Shown: positions 1-11,568 of the stretch, piece by piece | Position numbering within the stretch: the stretch's first letter is position 1 | Layout of the letters: each line of letters starts with the position of its first letter | Source: Ophiodon elongatus | Lineage: Eukaryota > Chordata > Actinopteri > Perciformes > Hexagrammidae | Direction of reading: 5' to 3' | Length of the DNA stretch: 64,000 nt | NCBI GenBank assembly: GCA_016806645.1 | Contig: JACSYO010000912.1 | Location: 282,001-346,000, forward strand | The notes under the pieces: generated by a model | What the model saw: the letters and a program-made list of their open reading frames with translations, nothing else | Told to the model about the DNA's origin: nothing | Database searches by the model: none | Translations under genes and position numbers: made by a program

Positions 1-3000
1 ACACGCACTACCATCAGGAGAGATGCCTCACTCCTGCTCGGCACAGACGCAGGTAAGCTGATTTCTCGATGTCTGCAAGTAAATTAGTTTAGTTAACTGA
101 GATTCCGAAATTTAAAACTGTCCCTCTTTCCCTGCCTCTAGCCCGCCAGCAAGGCGTCAGCGGGGCCGTCTCGCCAGACCCACTCGTCACATGCCTCCCC
201 ATCTCCACCCCTCCACCCAAGGCCCTGCACCTCGCCTGTCGCCATCAGAGCACCAGGATGAAAACTATCACCACAACCCCCATCCCTCCACACACCAGAC
301 ATACCCAACACACACCCCTAGCATCTATGGTCAGCCCCCTACAGCTGGAGGTGGCGGGGCAGGTTTTGAGGAGCCCCGAGCTTTCCACCCTCCCACCTTG
401 TCGCCACGACTACTGCACCCGGCTGCCCACCATCATCACCTTCACCATCATCATCCGCAACAGCATCATGCAACGCAACAGCAGCAAGGAGCCATGGTCA
501 TGGACTTGCATGAACAGGTTAGTCTAAACAGTGTGTGTGTGTGACTACAAATCAAAGTTAACTAGATTATGGGTCAATAAATTTAGTCAACACTCACTCA
601 TTTCCTCTCAGTTTCGTTGTTTGTTTTTTCACACTTTTCGTAGCTCTGCCGGTGTCTAAATTCCCTGTCGCACTGGAGAGCAATTACTGCTTTTGTTCTT
701 TTACAGTTTCTGTGTGGACTTCACAATAATTGTGCAAAACAAAATTAGCATTAATAAGGAAAGGAAAGTCCTCCGTTTTGTTTTCCTTCGTCCTCCTCAA
801 AGCCGCAAACCGTGACTTCAGATGGCTGATGACACCGCTGGACACGCCGCTCGCTAATCGCTCCAATAATATCTGCTTCCTTCGCATGTCAGCATATGTA
901 GAATTATAAAATGCGGAATTTAACTGCACAACAGCTTCTAGTATAGACAACAAGGTCAGCAACGGCTGTAATCAATCATCCATGATAAATTAACCTGGTA
1001 GTCGATCAATAATCAAGGCTGTTGTCATTTGTGTTCTTCTGGGAAAGGGTCACGTGATAGGGGCATGACGAATCAGGGAAAGACTCGTGACTGCTAAGAC
1101 CCAATCACGTAGGGAACGTGGGTGTCTACGTCATCGTTTCCAAACGTATGCGTTATGCCCGGCCACACAAGGAGGTAATCCCGGAGTTTTCAAACTTGTC
1201 CGTCCCCGAGAGCGTTTTTAAATGTATCCGTTTTCGGTGCTCTAAAACTCCGGTCTAGTGTGGACGGTCAGTGTAAACGTAGCAAAAGATAGGCGTTTTT
1301 TAAATGGAAATGTAGTAGTGTGGACATGGCCTGAGTGAGTGAGTGGCATATTAACTGTGGTGTGTTTTTTCTCTAGCTGCAGCAGGGCAGTGTACCAGTA
1401 TCCTACACAGTAACCCCAGTCCCTCCTCACAGTCTGGCAGCACCTTTGTGTAGTGGCCAGCACCTTCCCCCTACCTGTTCCTCACAACAACAAGTCCCCG
1501 CCTGCAGTGTGGTTTTCAGCACCGGACAACACTACCACCCGGTGAGAAGAACACAGCAGTGTGCATTTTGTAGGAGTGTGTGTGGGTTTGTTTGTTCATA
1601 AGAAAGTAAACTTTGTGCTGTACAGTCACTCTCTTATGAATCAATTAAAGAAAAAGCAAAGTGCACAAAAAGGAAAGTGGGTAAAATATGGGAAAGACCT
1701 GCAGAACATTTCCCCCGTTTTAAAGGGGCTTGTTAATCTTTCAGGCCTTGGCTGCCACCTTGTGGCAAGATTTGGCACATTACAATCACAATGGGGAAAA
1801 ACAAGCATTATAACTTCTCTCTCTTCTTATTCACCCCTTCTCTAGATGCTACAGGCTTGTTCAATGCAACATTTGCCAGTGCCCTATGCCTTTCCCTCGC
1901 TGCTGTCCAGTGACCCTCAGTTCCTGCTTCCCCATCCACCCCACCTCTCTCACCACCCGCCCCACCTCCCCACACCCGGACAGTTCCTGCCTTTCCAGAC
2001 GCAACAGCCCCGATCGGTACGTGAATGATTTATGATTTATAGTTTATCTAGTATTTATTTATTTGAACTCTCATCATTCTGTGCTAAAAATGGCAACAGA
2101 AGGACTTTGGTATGCATAAAGGAAGCCATTCATGTTTGAAGTAGTAGTTAGTTTAATAGTAGTAGTTTAATCTAGACTTAAAAAACAGTACCAGCTAATA
2201 AACAACCCCTAGTTATATTCGTTTTCTAGTCAAATAACAGAAAGCTGTCTTCTAGCCCAAAAATAGTATTAAAATAATAATAATATCATATTGAAAAATC
2301 TGCTGTCCAGATTTAGCTGCCAAAAAAGCCTATAAAACTCCTTGTAAACATCTTTGGCCCAGTTATTGTCCCATCATAACACTCGTTATCCATTTGTCAT
2401 GATCGATAATATAGCGTGTTTCTTCACAGCCTTTACAGAGGATCGAAAACGAGGTTGACATTCTGGGAGAGCAGCTTTCAGTAGGTGGAGGCTTCAGCTA
2501 TGCCCACCATCACCACCACCACCATCACCACCAGCCTCCCTCCACCCTGCCGCCCTCCACACCACTCCAGTTCCTCTCGCATCATGATCCCCTGTCGCAT
2601 GAGCTCTTTACAGTGGTGAGTACATTCATGACCATTGACACATTTGTTTGGATTATAATGTATGATTATGGTAAAATTAAGCATTTTCGCTTGGAGGAAT
2701 TAATTAATTTTCTTCTCTTTGTCCCATCTTTCACAGCCCTATCCCCACTTTATGCCTCGCCGATTCACAAGCCGGCGTTACCGCTCTCAGCAGGCTGTAC
2801 CCCCATCACCCTACCACCCCAGCTTCCTGCCTTACTTCCTGTAAGTGTTTTTAACTTTCTCAAGTTGTTGCAACTACACAGGTATATTTGCAGTAGATTT
2901 GAGTATGTCGCAGACACGTAACAAATTCAGTCTACTAAATTCTGTGTACCATGTCTTCAATCACATACAGGTCTATGCTTCCTGTGCCTCCAAATGTGGC

Positions 3001-4018
3001 CCCCACTATCAATCTAGAGCTGGATGTGGACGACGGAGAGGTTGAGAACTATGAGGTAGGACAAACTGCTGCCACAACAATCAACCAATAATAATCTTAA
3101 TTCGTGATTCACCTTATCACGTATTAAGACATTTTTTCCTCATCGTCTTTAAACCTGGAATGGAGAGAATCCGTTTTCGAACTGCTTTTAATACTTTTTT
3201 CATTGCGAACTTCTAAACTTTGCATTTCTGTGTGAAACCTTCAGGCCCTGCTGAACCTTGCAGAACGTCTAGGGGAGGCCAAGCCCCGTGGTCTAACTAA
3301 GGCCGATATAGAACAGCTCCCATCATACAGGTTCAACTCCAACAACCATCAGTCTGAACAAACACTGCAAGTACCTTTCTGCCTTCAAAAATCTATGTGT
3401 TGTGAGGAATGTTTCTTGTGATTGGTTATAGGTTTGCGGCGGTATGATTTTGTACAACATGTTGTTTTAAATAGTAACAACCTTGCTTTGTCTTACAGGT
3501 GTGTGGTATGTATGTGTGACTTTGAGTCTCGCCAGCTCCTAAGGGTCTTGCCCTGTAATCACGAGTTTCACGCCAAGTGTGTAGACAAGTGGCTTAAGGT
3601 GAGTAAAAACACTCTGCTATTTGGATAACTTAAATTTATTAACTGTTTTCCTCTGCGCCCTTAAAGCCTGGTCAAACTAGAAAGTGGCACAATGACATTC
3701 ATCCATGTTTTCTTGCAACATTTTTTTATTCTGGAAGCTGGAAAGTTGTGACTTCTCACAAGACTGGTGGGCGAACTACTGTAGATGATGAGCAAACGGC
3801 TAACATGCTAGCCAGCCAGAACATGCTACCACTAGTCTGTTACAATAGCTGTCTGCACTTGCTTCCATTATCCCAGTACCGGGGAGTTTCATACTCTTGG
3901 TATTAGGTTTTCAGAATTGTACATCTTTTCATTCAGTAATTGAAGGGAGAAAAAGGCACTCTGAACTAACAAGCTAGCTAGGACCAAGTCTCACTCATCT
4001 ATATATATCTATATATCG

Positions 4019-4075
<57 letters not shown>

Positions 4076-4356
4076 TATATATATATAGATATATAGATAT
4101 ATAAATAAGACTGACTTGGTCCACAGAATGTATGGAGTTGATGGTACAATTTACATCTTTTGATTGAACTGTGTCAACTTTATTGTTCTGTTAGCTAAGC
4201 TAGCTAACCATCTCATTACTGTCAGTTAGCTAGCTTTTTTTTTTTTTTTTAACTGTTTAACCTACATCTCCTTGCTTTTTTCATCCCTTCCAGGCGAACC
4301 GAACTTGTCCTATCTGTCGAGCCGACGCTTCTGAGGTCCAGCGGGATTCAGAGTGA
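1..4356 (+). CDS. rnf38: RNF38 E3 ubiquitin ligase, 3' part of gene (ten coding exons)
   Basis: Coding segments read as 1-52, 142-517, 1377-1541, 1846-2016, 2430-2615, 2737-2840, 2971-3055, 3245-3366, 3499-3598 and 4294-4356 (TGA at 4354-4356). All phases agree. The order of landmarks follows vertebrate RNF38: a basic PARRQRGR stretch, DENYHH, EEPRAFHPP, SPRLLHPAAH, LPVPYAFP, QRIENEVDILGE, NLAERLGEAKPRGL, then a C-terminal RING-H2 with C-x2-C-x14-C-x-H-x2-H-x2-C-x10-C-x2-C spacing. The RING reads CVVCMCDFESRQ and the protein ends SEVQRDSE; RNF44, the nearest paralogue, has FSDFE here, so RNF38 is preferred. The family consists of ubiquitin ligases recruiting E2 through the RING, reported mainly nuclear. 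Oddities are two histidine tracts (exons 142-517 and 2430-2615) and a GC donor at 3367. The N-terminal exons and promoter lie left of the window. The call is firm; the exact paralogue is slightly less so. Confidence 0.93.
518..1376. repeat. rnf38 intron with DNA-transposon-like remnant
   Basis: This intron separates two rnf38 coding exons. Roughly 1140-1345 contains paired phrases, 'tctagtgtggacgg' and 'tagtgtggacatggcc', with CG-rich 'cgttttcggtgctctaaaact' style sequence between them, which resembles the non-autonomous hAT-like elements scattered through fish introns. A minus-strand 92-codon ORF at 684-962 lies alongside and could be a fragment of the same insertion, but I recognise no transposase motif in it. 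Family assignment is from memory only. Confidence 0.4.
3367..3498 (+). other. rnf38 intron with non-canonical GC-AG boundaries
   Basis: The exon ends ...CAAACACT and the intron begins gcaagtacc. The acceptor is tcttacag at 3491-3498. Only this junction restores the frame across the conserved SEQTL-CVVC peptide (CT|G TGT GTG). No GT donor nearby gives that reading. GCAAGT is the typical extended consensus of GC donors. Confidence 0.85.
4019..4072. repeat. (GATA)n microsatellite in the last rnf38 intron
   Basis: About 13 uninterrupted GATA/TAGA units are followed directly by a TA-rich tail to about 4105. It lies in the intron 3599-4293, which otherwise holds only AT-rich single-copy-looking sequence and a poly-T run at about 4235-4250. 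Confidence 0.95.
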
Positions 4357-4681
4357 CCAACTCCCAAAACCCTCAAATCCCTGACTCCCTTTTGGATGCA
4401 CCAACCAATCAATGAACTTCTCTCCTTTTATCATATGCTTCCTCTCTCACATTCTGTCACAACTGGGACCAGTGCTCCTTATTCCTTCACTCTTTGTCCC
4501 CCAGGACACTGAACAATAATTCTCACCTGGGATCAGCAACTTTCTACTGACTCTGGCTCACTTTATTGCTGAACTTCCTCGTTTTGGACTTTTACACCCC
4601 TACTACTCCGCCTTCTGCTCATGGTTACCCCTTTACTATGAATGGCCTTTGAAACACGGACACACAGTGTCATGTGCAGGT

Positions 4682-4766
<85 letters not shown>

Positions 4767-6960
4767 ATTTTCTTTTTAAACTCATGAGCCCTGGACAGAA
4801 AAAAAGATCTCTTTTGAAAAAATGTTGGTATAGTTGAATTGGCAGTCCAAAGATTATGGTAATTTAATTGTTGTTGTTCTGGTTATAATTAAGCATTCAC
4901 ATATTGGCTCATTTCTATTGGACTCATTATAATTACATTTGAACAGTATCAGTCAATTTTAATTCCTGTATATGTGGTCTTGCATTCCTAGGCGTGAGAG
5001 CAGTCTGTATGGGGCGAAAACAAAGATACTGTATACTGTGTCAAAGCTAGAACAGCGAAAAATAGACTATTTTCTCTACACGTGTGTTTGTGTGCAAGTG
5101 TGTGGGTGTGTGTGTTACTTCTCCTGTGGTATTTATACAGTTCATGTGGTACAGTGCATTGACTTCCTTAATCCTGTTTCTTTCCACTCCATTTCAGAAA
5201 TATTAGACTCTTTGGAGGTTTAGGGCAACTTCAGACATTTATAGCCAAGATTTGTTCAAAAATCTGAGTTTAAAATCAAAGTGTAGGACCAGGAAAACCT
5301 CCATTGAAGTGAACAGTGCTTTCTTATCATGTTTCTTATTTGTTTTCTAAGCCACACATCACTAACACGCTCTACAACTTTGACTCCATCACTCCATGTC
5401 TGCAATCTACATTTTTCTTGTCTTAAATTAGTTAAGGCTGGCGGCTTTTGAAAGCCATTTTTCTGTGATACAGTATGTCCTTACCTAAAGGAAACAGATC
5501 AGGACTATTTATCTTTTTTCTCAACACATCCACTAAGCTCTCCCCCAAGGCACATTATGTGAATTCAGTTAGATTTTACAGAGCTGATGAGGTGAATGCA
5601 AAACATTCATTAAAAATGTCACCAAAACATTCATACATGCTCAGTTTACTAGCTTTCTTATGGGAATGAGGCCTTTGAAAAAATGCGTCTATATCTGTCT
5701 TGGTAGCCAAGCAGCTTTCTGTTAAGTGTCGATGATTTCTCCATCATCGACAGGGAAGAGACTTTAAAGGTCACAGTTAATCTACTGCTTCACCAGACGG
5801 TGGATGTGACACTTCAGCACTTTAATACGTAGATATAAGACCTACGGGCTCTTTTTTTTATTCTGGACAAACCACTGATCAGTTTTCCCACAGTCCATTT
5901 GTGTATGAAAACAAATATTAAATGCATTAAAAACATACATGTACTCCACATTGACTTGCAGTACCTACAGTATCCCAATATGTAAATTCCTTTTATTCTC
6001 ACTCCACATCAGTTTTTAATGATACTTTAATCTCTGTAAGGCCAATGTCAGCATGTGATAATGTAACTCAGAGATGTTCACCTCACGCACAGAGCAGGCG
6101 TTCTAATAGAATTATAGCTATTCATCACAATTGGTGTTTTGTTTCAAGATGGCAGCCTAACATAGGCCTTATAGAGATGCTTAGACAAAAGTTTGTTTTG
6201 GAAAGTTCAGCCAGGCACCTGCACAGTCTCACATCTGAGAAGCATTTACAAAACTTTATTTTCTGCAGCTACAACTTGTCTCCACCCGGAGACGTCACAT
6301 CAGACAAATGCATTTGTTCAAACCTGAGTTTTGTTTCCCAGAAAATGCGCAAACAGTGAATCAGTGGAGAACCAGGGAGAGCATAGTTTTATGAAACTCT
6401 GCTTCAGTGTTGTCCGTGTATAAACTCATGTAATATCCATGGGAATGGAGGGGAATTATACTTTCTGTCATCTTTTTTTCTTTGGGGGTAAAAGGCCATA
6501 TTTGTGACCGTATGCATCCATTTTGTGTCTTGGGATTGTTTTATGTTGGACAGTTTTTTTTGTTGTTGCTTGGTACAATAGCAATTACCTCAGTCCCACT
6601 ATTTATGTCTTTTCAGAAAATGGCACCACCTGTATGATTTTGTGCTTATCAATTTATTTTGCTAATCTTTTCCATGCAAGCTGTTGGGTTGTTTGAATAT
6701 TTTTCCTTTTAAACTATGAAACTCTATAATTAAAATGGTGTCATAGTAGTTTCATTATGTATTATATCTGTAACCAAAATCATTTGAAGGCCTGTTATGA
6801 CGATAATGACATTTTTAACAAACATTTGTACATTTTGTATGAGAGTAATTACTAGTAATACTTTATTAAGTAGTGCAATGATTTTTTTAATCCCTTACCC
6901 CGTCTTTTGGATTTCAAAAGCTGGTTCAATAATAAATGTATAACATCCTCTTCTAAAACA
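4357..6960 (+). other. rnf38 3' untranslated region (inferred)
   Basis: No coding ORF of recognisable family follows the TGA. The stretch is AT-rich, as expected for a long 3'UTR, and AATAAA at 6931-6936 is a plausible polyadenylation signal. It includes a (TA)n run at 4685-4752. The true cleavage site cannot be seen from sequence alone, and a shorter UTR is possible. Confidence 0.5.
4685..4752. repeat. (TA)n microsatellite
   Basis: About 34 perfect TA dinucleotides lie within the presumed rnf38 3'UTR, followed by a short (GT)n. If transcribed it could fold as a long AU hairpin. Confidence 0.95.
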
Positions 6961-7760
6961 TTGTTTTCCAGTTATTCTTTCCTCACCTCCTGCTTGTCTT
7001 TCAGTCTTTTAAAAATGAAATTTTTGACTTAAAAAAAAAAGTTTCCACTGAGTCTTTGGGACAGTCCACTTGGTGGCAGTGTAGATATGTTATCCACGCC
7101 ATGTGAGTTGCACCAATTTACATGACTTCTGACAACGCAACACTATATATATATATATACAAATTTGTTAGATTTTGATAAAACACAATTTATTTCAATG
7201 CTTAATTCAGAGGAGGCCAAGGACCAACTGAGTCTACAAGAGTACAGAAACACTGGGGAAGGCTGCTCTCAAACTATCAACTTATGGACAGGGATTCATT
7301 TAATGTGGAGAAACTTGCACTGTCAGTCACCATGGTCAATGAAACAAAATGAAAATTTGTGGGCAAAAAACGACTATTCTCACCAAACCATCCAGATGTC
7401 TGTTGGGAGAAAAGCTAAACGATACATTAATATCAATACTTGCGTGTCTGTGCTGTGAATTTACATACATTTACAAAAGTAGTTCCCAGAAAAGGCGTGG
7501 CAGAAACCTGCCCTTATGTCTAATTTCAGTTCAGACACACTGTTAACTATTCGGTTTAATTTGAGAGAGGGAGAGAGAGAATTAGCTGACATTATACTTT
7601 AATTAGCTACTGTTATCTTTGTAGTATTGAGTATTGGCTCAAATAATCTGTACAGTAAACAGCATCCTTGTGCTCACTGTTAAAAGCCAATTAGCCAATG
7701 TGGGTCACGTCAGCAAGTCTTTCTGCAAGCTAACTAGGTTTGCGAATTGTTTTCTTTTAG

Positions 7761-7857
7761 ACTGCGAGGTCATGGGGGGGTCACTTCACAGCATGTTGCA
7801 GATTTATCCGGAGAAGGACGACGTTAACAGTTTGAAGCGTGATTGCTCTCGTCCTGG
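7761..7857 (+). other. Exon-like ORF of unknown gene
   Basis: A pyrimidine-rich acceptor (gttttcttttag, ending 7760) precedes a 97-nt open segment that ends at a strong donor, CCTGG|gtaagt. Inside is an ATG at 7772 with G at -3 and +4, giving 28 full codons: MGGSLHSMLQ, IYPEKDDVNS, LKRDCSRP. I do not recognise the peptide. No continuation exon with matching phase was found downstream before the DIRS and satellite block. It could be the first coding exon of an unrecognised gene, a fragment of one, or chance. Confidence 0.3.
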
Positions 7858-8149
7858 GTAAGTAACATTTTGCTGCCTGAACAGCATGAGCCAACTAACT
7901 AGATCTGTCTCTGTATTCAAATCAATTAAAACGTCACATTACACGTTGCTGGTGAGCTAATATTAAGTTAAAGCTGATATATTCATTAAATTAGTTAGCC
8001 TTAATAGGTTTTATAACTGTAACTAACGTTACCGGTAATTAATGTCCCAAGCCTGACTAAAAAAATGACAATAACCTGTTCTGCTTAAGCTAACGATCAC
8101 AAACAATTCTTGGCTGACACCACCTGACATTTTAAGGTATTGTAAAAGA

Positions 8150-8201
8150 AACTTTAGGTTACTTATGTAACACCGGTTCTCTGAGTAGCATGAGTGAGTG
8201 T
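8150..8201 (+). repeat. Left 52-nt inverted repeat (DIRS-terminus-like)
   Basis: It begins aactttaggttacttatgta and matches the reverse complement of 9643-9694 with four mismatches in 52. It contains an internal palindrome, ggttac..gtaac. Terminal sequences of this 'gttac-n-gtaacc..ggttctctgag' type accompany DIRS-like elements in fish, which is recalled rather than computed. Confidence 0.8.
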
Positions 8202-9642
8202 GTCCCAAGTCTCTTAACTGCATCCCCGTTTACCTCAATTGCGTCTTTTCCTTGCGTCTTAGTCCCTCCCACCAGGGATGCATAGAGAGACGCAAGGAAA
8301 CCATGCGAGGAGAGAGGAAACGAGGAAACATGTTTTCAGAGAAATGAGACGTCCTTTCGTCGAAAGCGTCACGTGAAGCGACGTCTGTTTCTGATGACGG
8401 AGGTTGGTGGCCGCTGAACACAGCTGGATCAGATGTCAGTCAGTTTAACAGCTGGAGAGACTTTTGACGGAGTTCGTGTCTGAACACATGATCAGTGTAA
8501 CGGACAGTTTTTAGCTCACATTCCAATTCCAATCCACTTAAAATATTAATAAAACTTATCGTATGTTTTCAGTTGATTTAATGGTGTTAAAACTACTAGT
8601 TATTCTAATAAAGACACCGTTATCATCACTGTCAGAGTGGAGATGTTTTCTCTCTGTATTTTGTTACCTGTTTAACAAACTGCATTGAGTATTTATACAC
8701 AGTGTGTGGTATTTATACTGTGTTCTGTGTCCTGCTTATACGTGCAGAGCCGATTTCTACCGGCGGAATGCGTTTGTCTTATTCATGAATTATTTGCGTC
8801 TGTACGTTTTGCAATTCTGATTGTGATGTCATTATAAAATAACCCGGAATATGATTATGGTTTCTCTTGAACACTGGAATTAATTTATTAGGCTCAATGT
8901 TTCAGGTTAAACTTAAATGATATAACTCCTCAAAGCCGACACTCAGGAATGATCAGCCTCACGTGACTGAACGGAAATGATGATAAATGATGTAAAAAGT
9001 GTTTCCTCTCTCCAGCTCTCTCTGACTTTAATTATATCCATAATAAAAGTTATTGAGGGAAATAATAGCTCAAGAAAAGACATTTCTAATAAATGAAGAA
9101 AGTTGTTTGTGGTCCTTTTGCAGTCAGACCTACAGTGAACATATATTGTAACCAGATGGTGAATTAGTAAACAGATCAAATATATAATTTGAGTTTAATC
9201 TGTAATCCGTCTTCACTCTGGTATGAAACTCCAGCCATCAGTCCGACCAATCAAATAACTGATGAACAGTGAGGGGGCGTGTCGAGTGTTAAAACACCTC
9301 TTGGAAGCCTGCTGTCTTGCCTCCTCGATCCTCGCTCATCGCTCCTCAGAGCAGAAATAAAAGCTTTGGGATGGCTGTCAATATGGCGGCGCAGAACAAC
9401 TGCCGGTTCAATTAAGAGACTTGAGATGCACCCAGTATCTCACGTTGGGAACGCCTACGACATGACCTCATCAGAAGCTCCTATTGCATTCTGCCAGCCA
9501 GGATTGGCTGGAACTAAGCACGTCAGTGTCAAGGAGGATGGAGGCCCTCCCCCTATAAAAGGACTTGACGCTACACTGCCAGTCATTAAAAAAAGCTCAC
9601 CTCTTCCTCGTTACGAATGAGCAAGGAGGGTGGTCTAGTGAG
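8202..9642. mobile_element. Segment enclosed by the 52-nt inverted repeats, likely non-autonomous or nested element
   Basis: This 1.4 kb is flanked by an inverted pair and encodes no recognisable protein. The ends are GC-richer and contain several 'cgagga/gcgagg' and 'gcgtct..gacgc' phrases (8237-8310 and 9295-9345), while the centre (8500-9240) is AT-rich. A TATA-like 'tataaaagg' at 9554 lies just before the right repeat. It may be a second DIRS terminus pair, or another element inserted between two DIRS ends. Confidence 0.45.
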
Positions 9643-9694
9643 ACACTCACTCATGCTACTCAGAGAACCGGGGTTACGCAAGTAACCCAAAGTT
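9643..9694 (-). repeat. Right 52-nt inverted repeat (DIRS-terminus-like)
   Basis: This is the reverse-complement partner of 8150-8201. It lies about 140 nt beyond the end of the recombinase remnant (minus-strand reading), where a DIRS terminal repeat would be expected. Confidence 0.8.
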
Positions 9695-9829
9695 CTCTTT
9701 CATAGCATTAGTTTCATGTTTCACGTTGGGAAAATACTGACTCCTGGATTGCTGGGCAGATGTTACCGTGGAACCAACTGTCTTTAAATTGACCTTACAG
9801 TGGTTTAGCCACACTCAGCACCAAATGGG

Positions 9830-10720
9830 CTAATGGGGAAGCAGTGACATCAACCCTGTAGAACCTGGCGAAGGTGTGGGGCGATGCCCAACTGAATGGA
9901 GATCCCTCTAAAAAGAGCTCATGAGGTCGAGAGACCCCTGGTAGAATGAGCATGAAGCCCCTCCGGTGGCTGCAACCCCTTAGAGCTATGGGCTAAAGCA
10001 ATAGCCCCCACAATCCAGAGAGAGCCGCTGCTTTGAGACTGGCTTCCCCAAGTGGTTCTTTACCCAAGACACAAAGAGCTGGTCACTTTTCCTACAGCCT
10101 TTGGTTCTGTCAATGTAGATGCGTAAAGCATGCACCGGACACAACATATGTAACCGCTGATCCTCATCTGAGGAGAATGGCGGGGGATAGAAAGACACCA
10201 GATCGATTGGGGAGTATGACCCTAACACCTCAGGCATAAAGGCAGGGTTAGGATGTAAAGTCACCCTTACGTTCCCGAAGAGAACTTCGTACACGCTTGG
10301 TGTACTGAAGAGCATGAATCTCACCTACTCGTTTAGCTGAGGCAAGAGACAGCAACAAAACTGTCTTTAAATGCCACAATTTTCAAGTCCACCTGTTCCA
10401 GTGGTTCAAAAGGTGGAGCCGGGCGCGTGCACCTCTCATGAAGCGACAGACCAAGGGATGCTGGCCCACAGCTCTCCCCTCAAAACTAATATGACGGGCT
10501 TTCCATTTGTCCACCATGTCTTGTAAGAAGGCCAAGACAACAGCCACGGAACACTGAAATGGAACCGCCTGAACATTTGAGCACCATTTCTCAAAACCGA
10601 ACCATTTGCTTTCATAAAGGGACCTCGTTGTAGGGGCCCTAGCATTCTGGATGGTCTCAATTACGCTCAGCAGGAAGCCCACGGTCCCCAGATTGAACCA
10701 CACACGGGCCAGGCCCACAG
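9830..10720 (-). pseudogene. DIRS tyrosine recombinase remnant
   Basis: Pieces in different frames line up as one recombinase. The N-terminal part is at 10720-10383 (ATTRSLY-like helix, VAVVLAFLQDMVDK). SAKRVGE holds the first catalytic arginine (codon at 10329-10331). CPVHALRIYIDRT and GKPVSKQRLS lie around 10190-10030. HSTRG carries the H-x-x-R motif (about 9937-9948), and HTFARFYRVDV carries the tyrosine nucleophile (codon at 9858-9860). Frame changes occur near 10383, 10324, 10020 and 9910, and a stop interrupts the stretch after HSTRG. It is therefore a pseudogene, although all catalytic positions are still legible. Confidence 0.8.
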
Positions 10721-11200
10721 AGCTGGCCTCTCAGGGTGGGGAGGAAATATTTCTCTGCGTGCCTGAGACAACAGGTCCCTGCGTATTGGGAGCAGCCATG
10801 GTTCCCTGTAAAGGAGCTGGGTTACCTCTGCCAGCCAGTGCTTCGATGGCCAGTAAGGAGTTATGAGAATCACCGTCAGACCCCGCCGCCCGCACTCTGG
10901 CTAGGGTCAGCAAAATCAGTGTTGTTAAGGGGAATGCATACAATAGAGCATGAAGCCACTGGTGAGCCAGCGCATCCACCCCCAGAGGTGCACTCTGATT
11001 GTGAAGGGAGAAAAACAGTGGGCACTGAGTGTTCTCCCACGTTGCAAACAGGTCCACGGAGAGCCGTCCGTAAAAACACTCCTAAATCAGGCTCACCATG
11101 CCTGGGTGAAGTCTCCATTCTGCATAAAGGGGGTTCCCCCTGGACAGAAGATCGGCACCGCAGTTCAGCCTTCCCGGCACATGGAAGGCGAATCTGAGAT
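10667..11200 (-). pseudogene. DIRS RNase H-side segment remnant
   Basis: Phrases characteristic of the fish DIRS pol C-terminal part are readable in shifting frames: FRVPGRLNCGADLLSRGNP, CPLFFSL, GVDALAHQW, ALLYAFP, HWLAEVTQLLYREPW, RRDLLSQ and HPERPALWAWPV. At least two frameshifts separate them. It continues without a spacer into the recombinase remnant. Confidence 0.75.
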
Positions 11201-11568
11201 ACTTCCTGTGTGGGTAAATTGGGATCTGAAACCAGCACACATCTTGAATATAACCCGCTCTGTCTGTGTTCGGGAGGAATACTTCTTATCGCTCCTTTCT
11301 CGAGCAGGGAGGACATCTCTTCCTGCAAAAAACGGGCTGCTTCCCCCGGGGCTTGTGACCGAATCACCCCCCTGAACTGTGGCAGTGTTACAGGGAATTG
11401 ATGCCTGTATCCCCTGCTTAATGTTCTCAAACCCACTCTGAGCTGGTGCGTCCTGACCAGCTCGCTGTTCTCAGAGACAGAGGGCTGACAGGCCAGTCTG
11501 TCATACAAGGAGTTAGAGCTCCCTCTAGCGGCGTAGGGGCGTAGCACCGCGTGTTCGGTACTACGCAT
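11201..11568 (-). pseudogene. DIRS reverse transcriptase N-terminal remnant
   Basis: The frame starting at 11568 includes GYRHQFPVTLPQFRGV, EMSSLLEKGAI and SGLYSRCVLV, which match the region just before the RT palm in DIRS polyproteins (the usual phrase is LLEKGAI..V.P...SGFYSR.FLVPKK). The sequence then jumps to the RNase H-side segment, so the palm with its catalytic aspartates is deleted. Confidence 0.7.

Noticed and set aside
10736..11401. Plus-strand ORFs of 141-153 codons
   Set aside because: They are antisense to the DIRS pol remnant, whose minus-strand frames carry the recognisable motifs.
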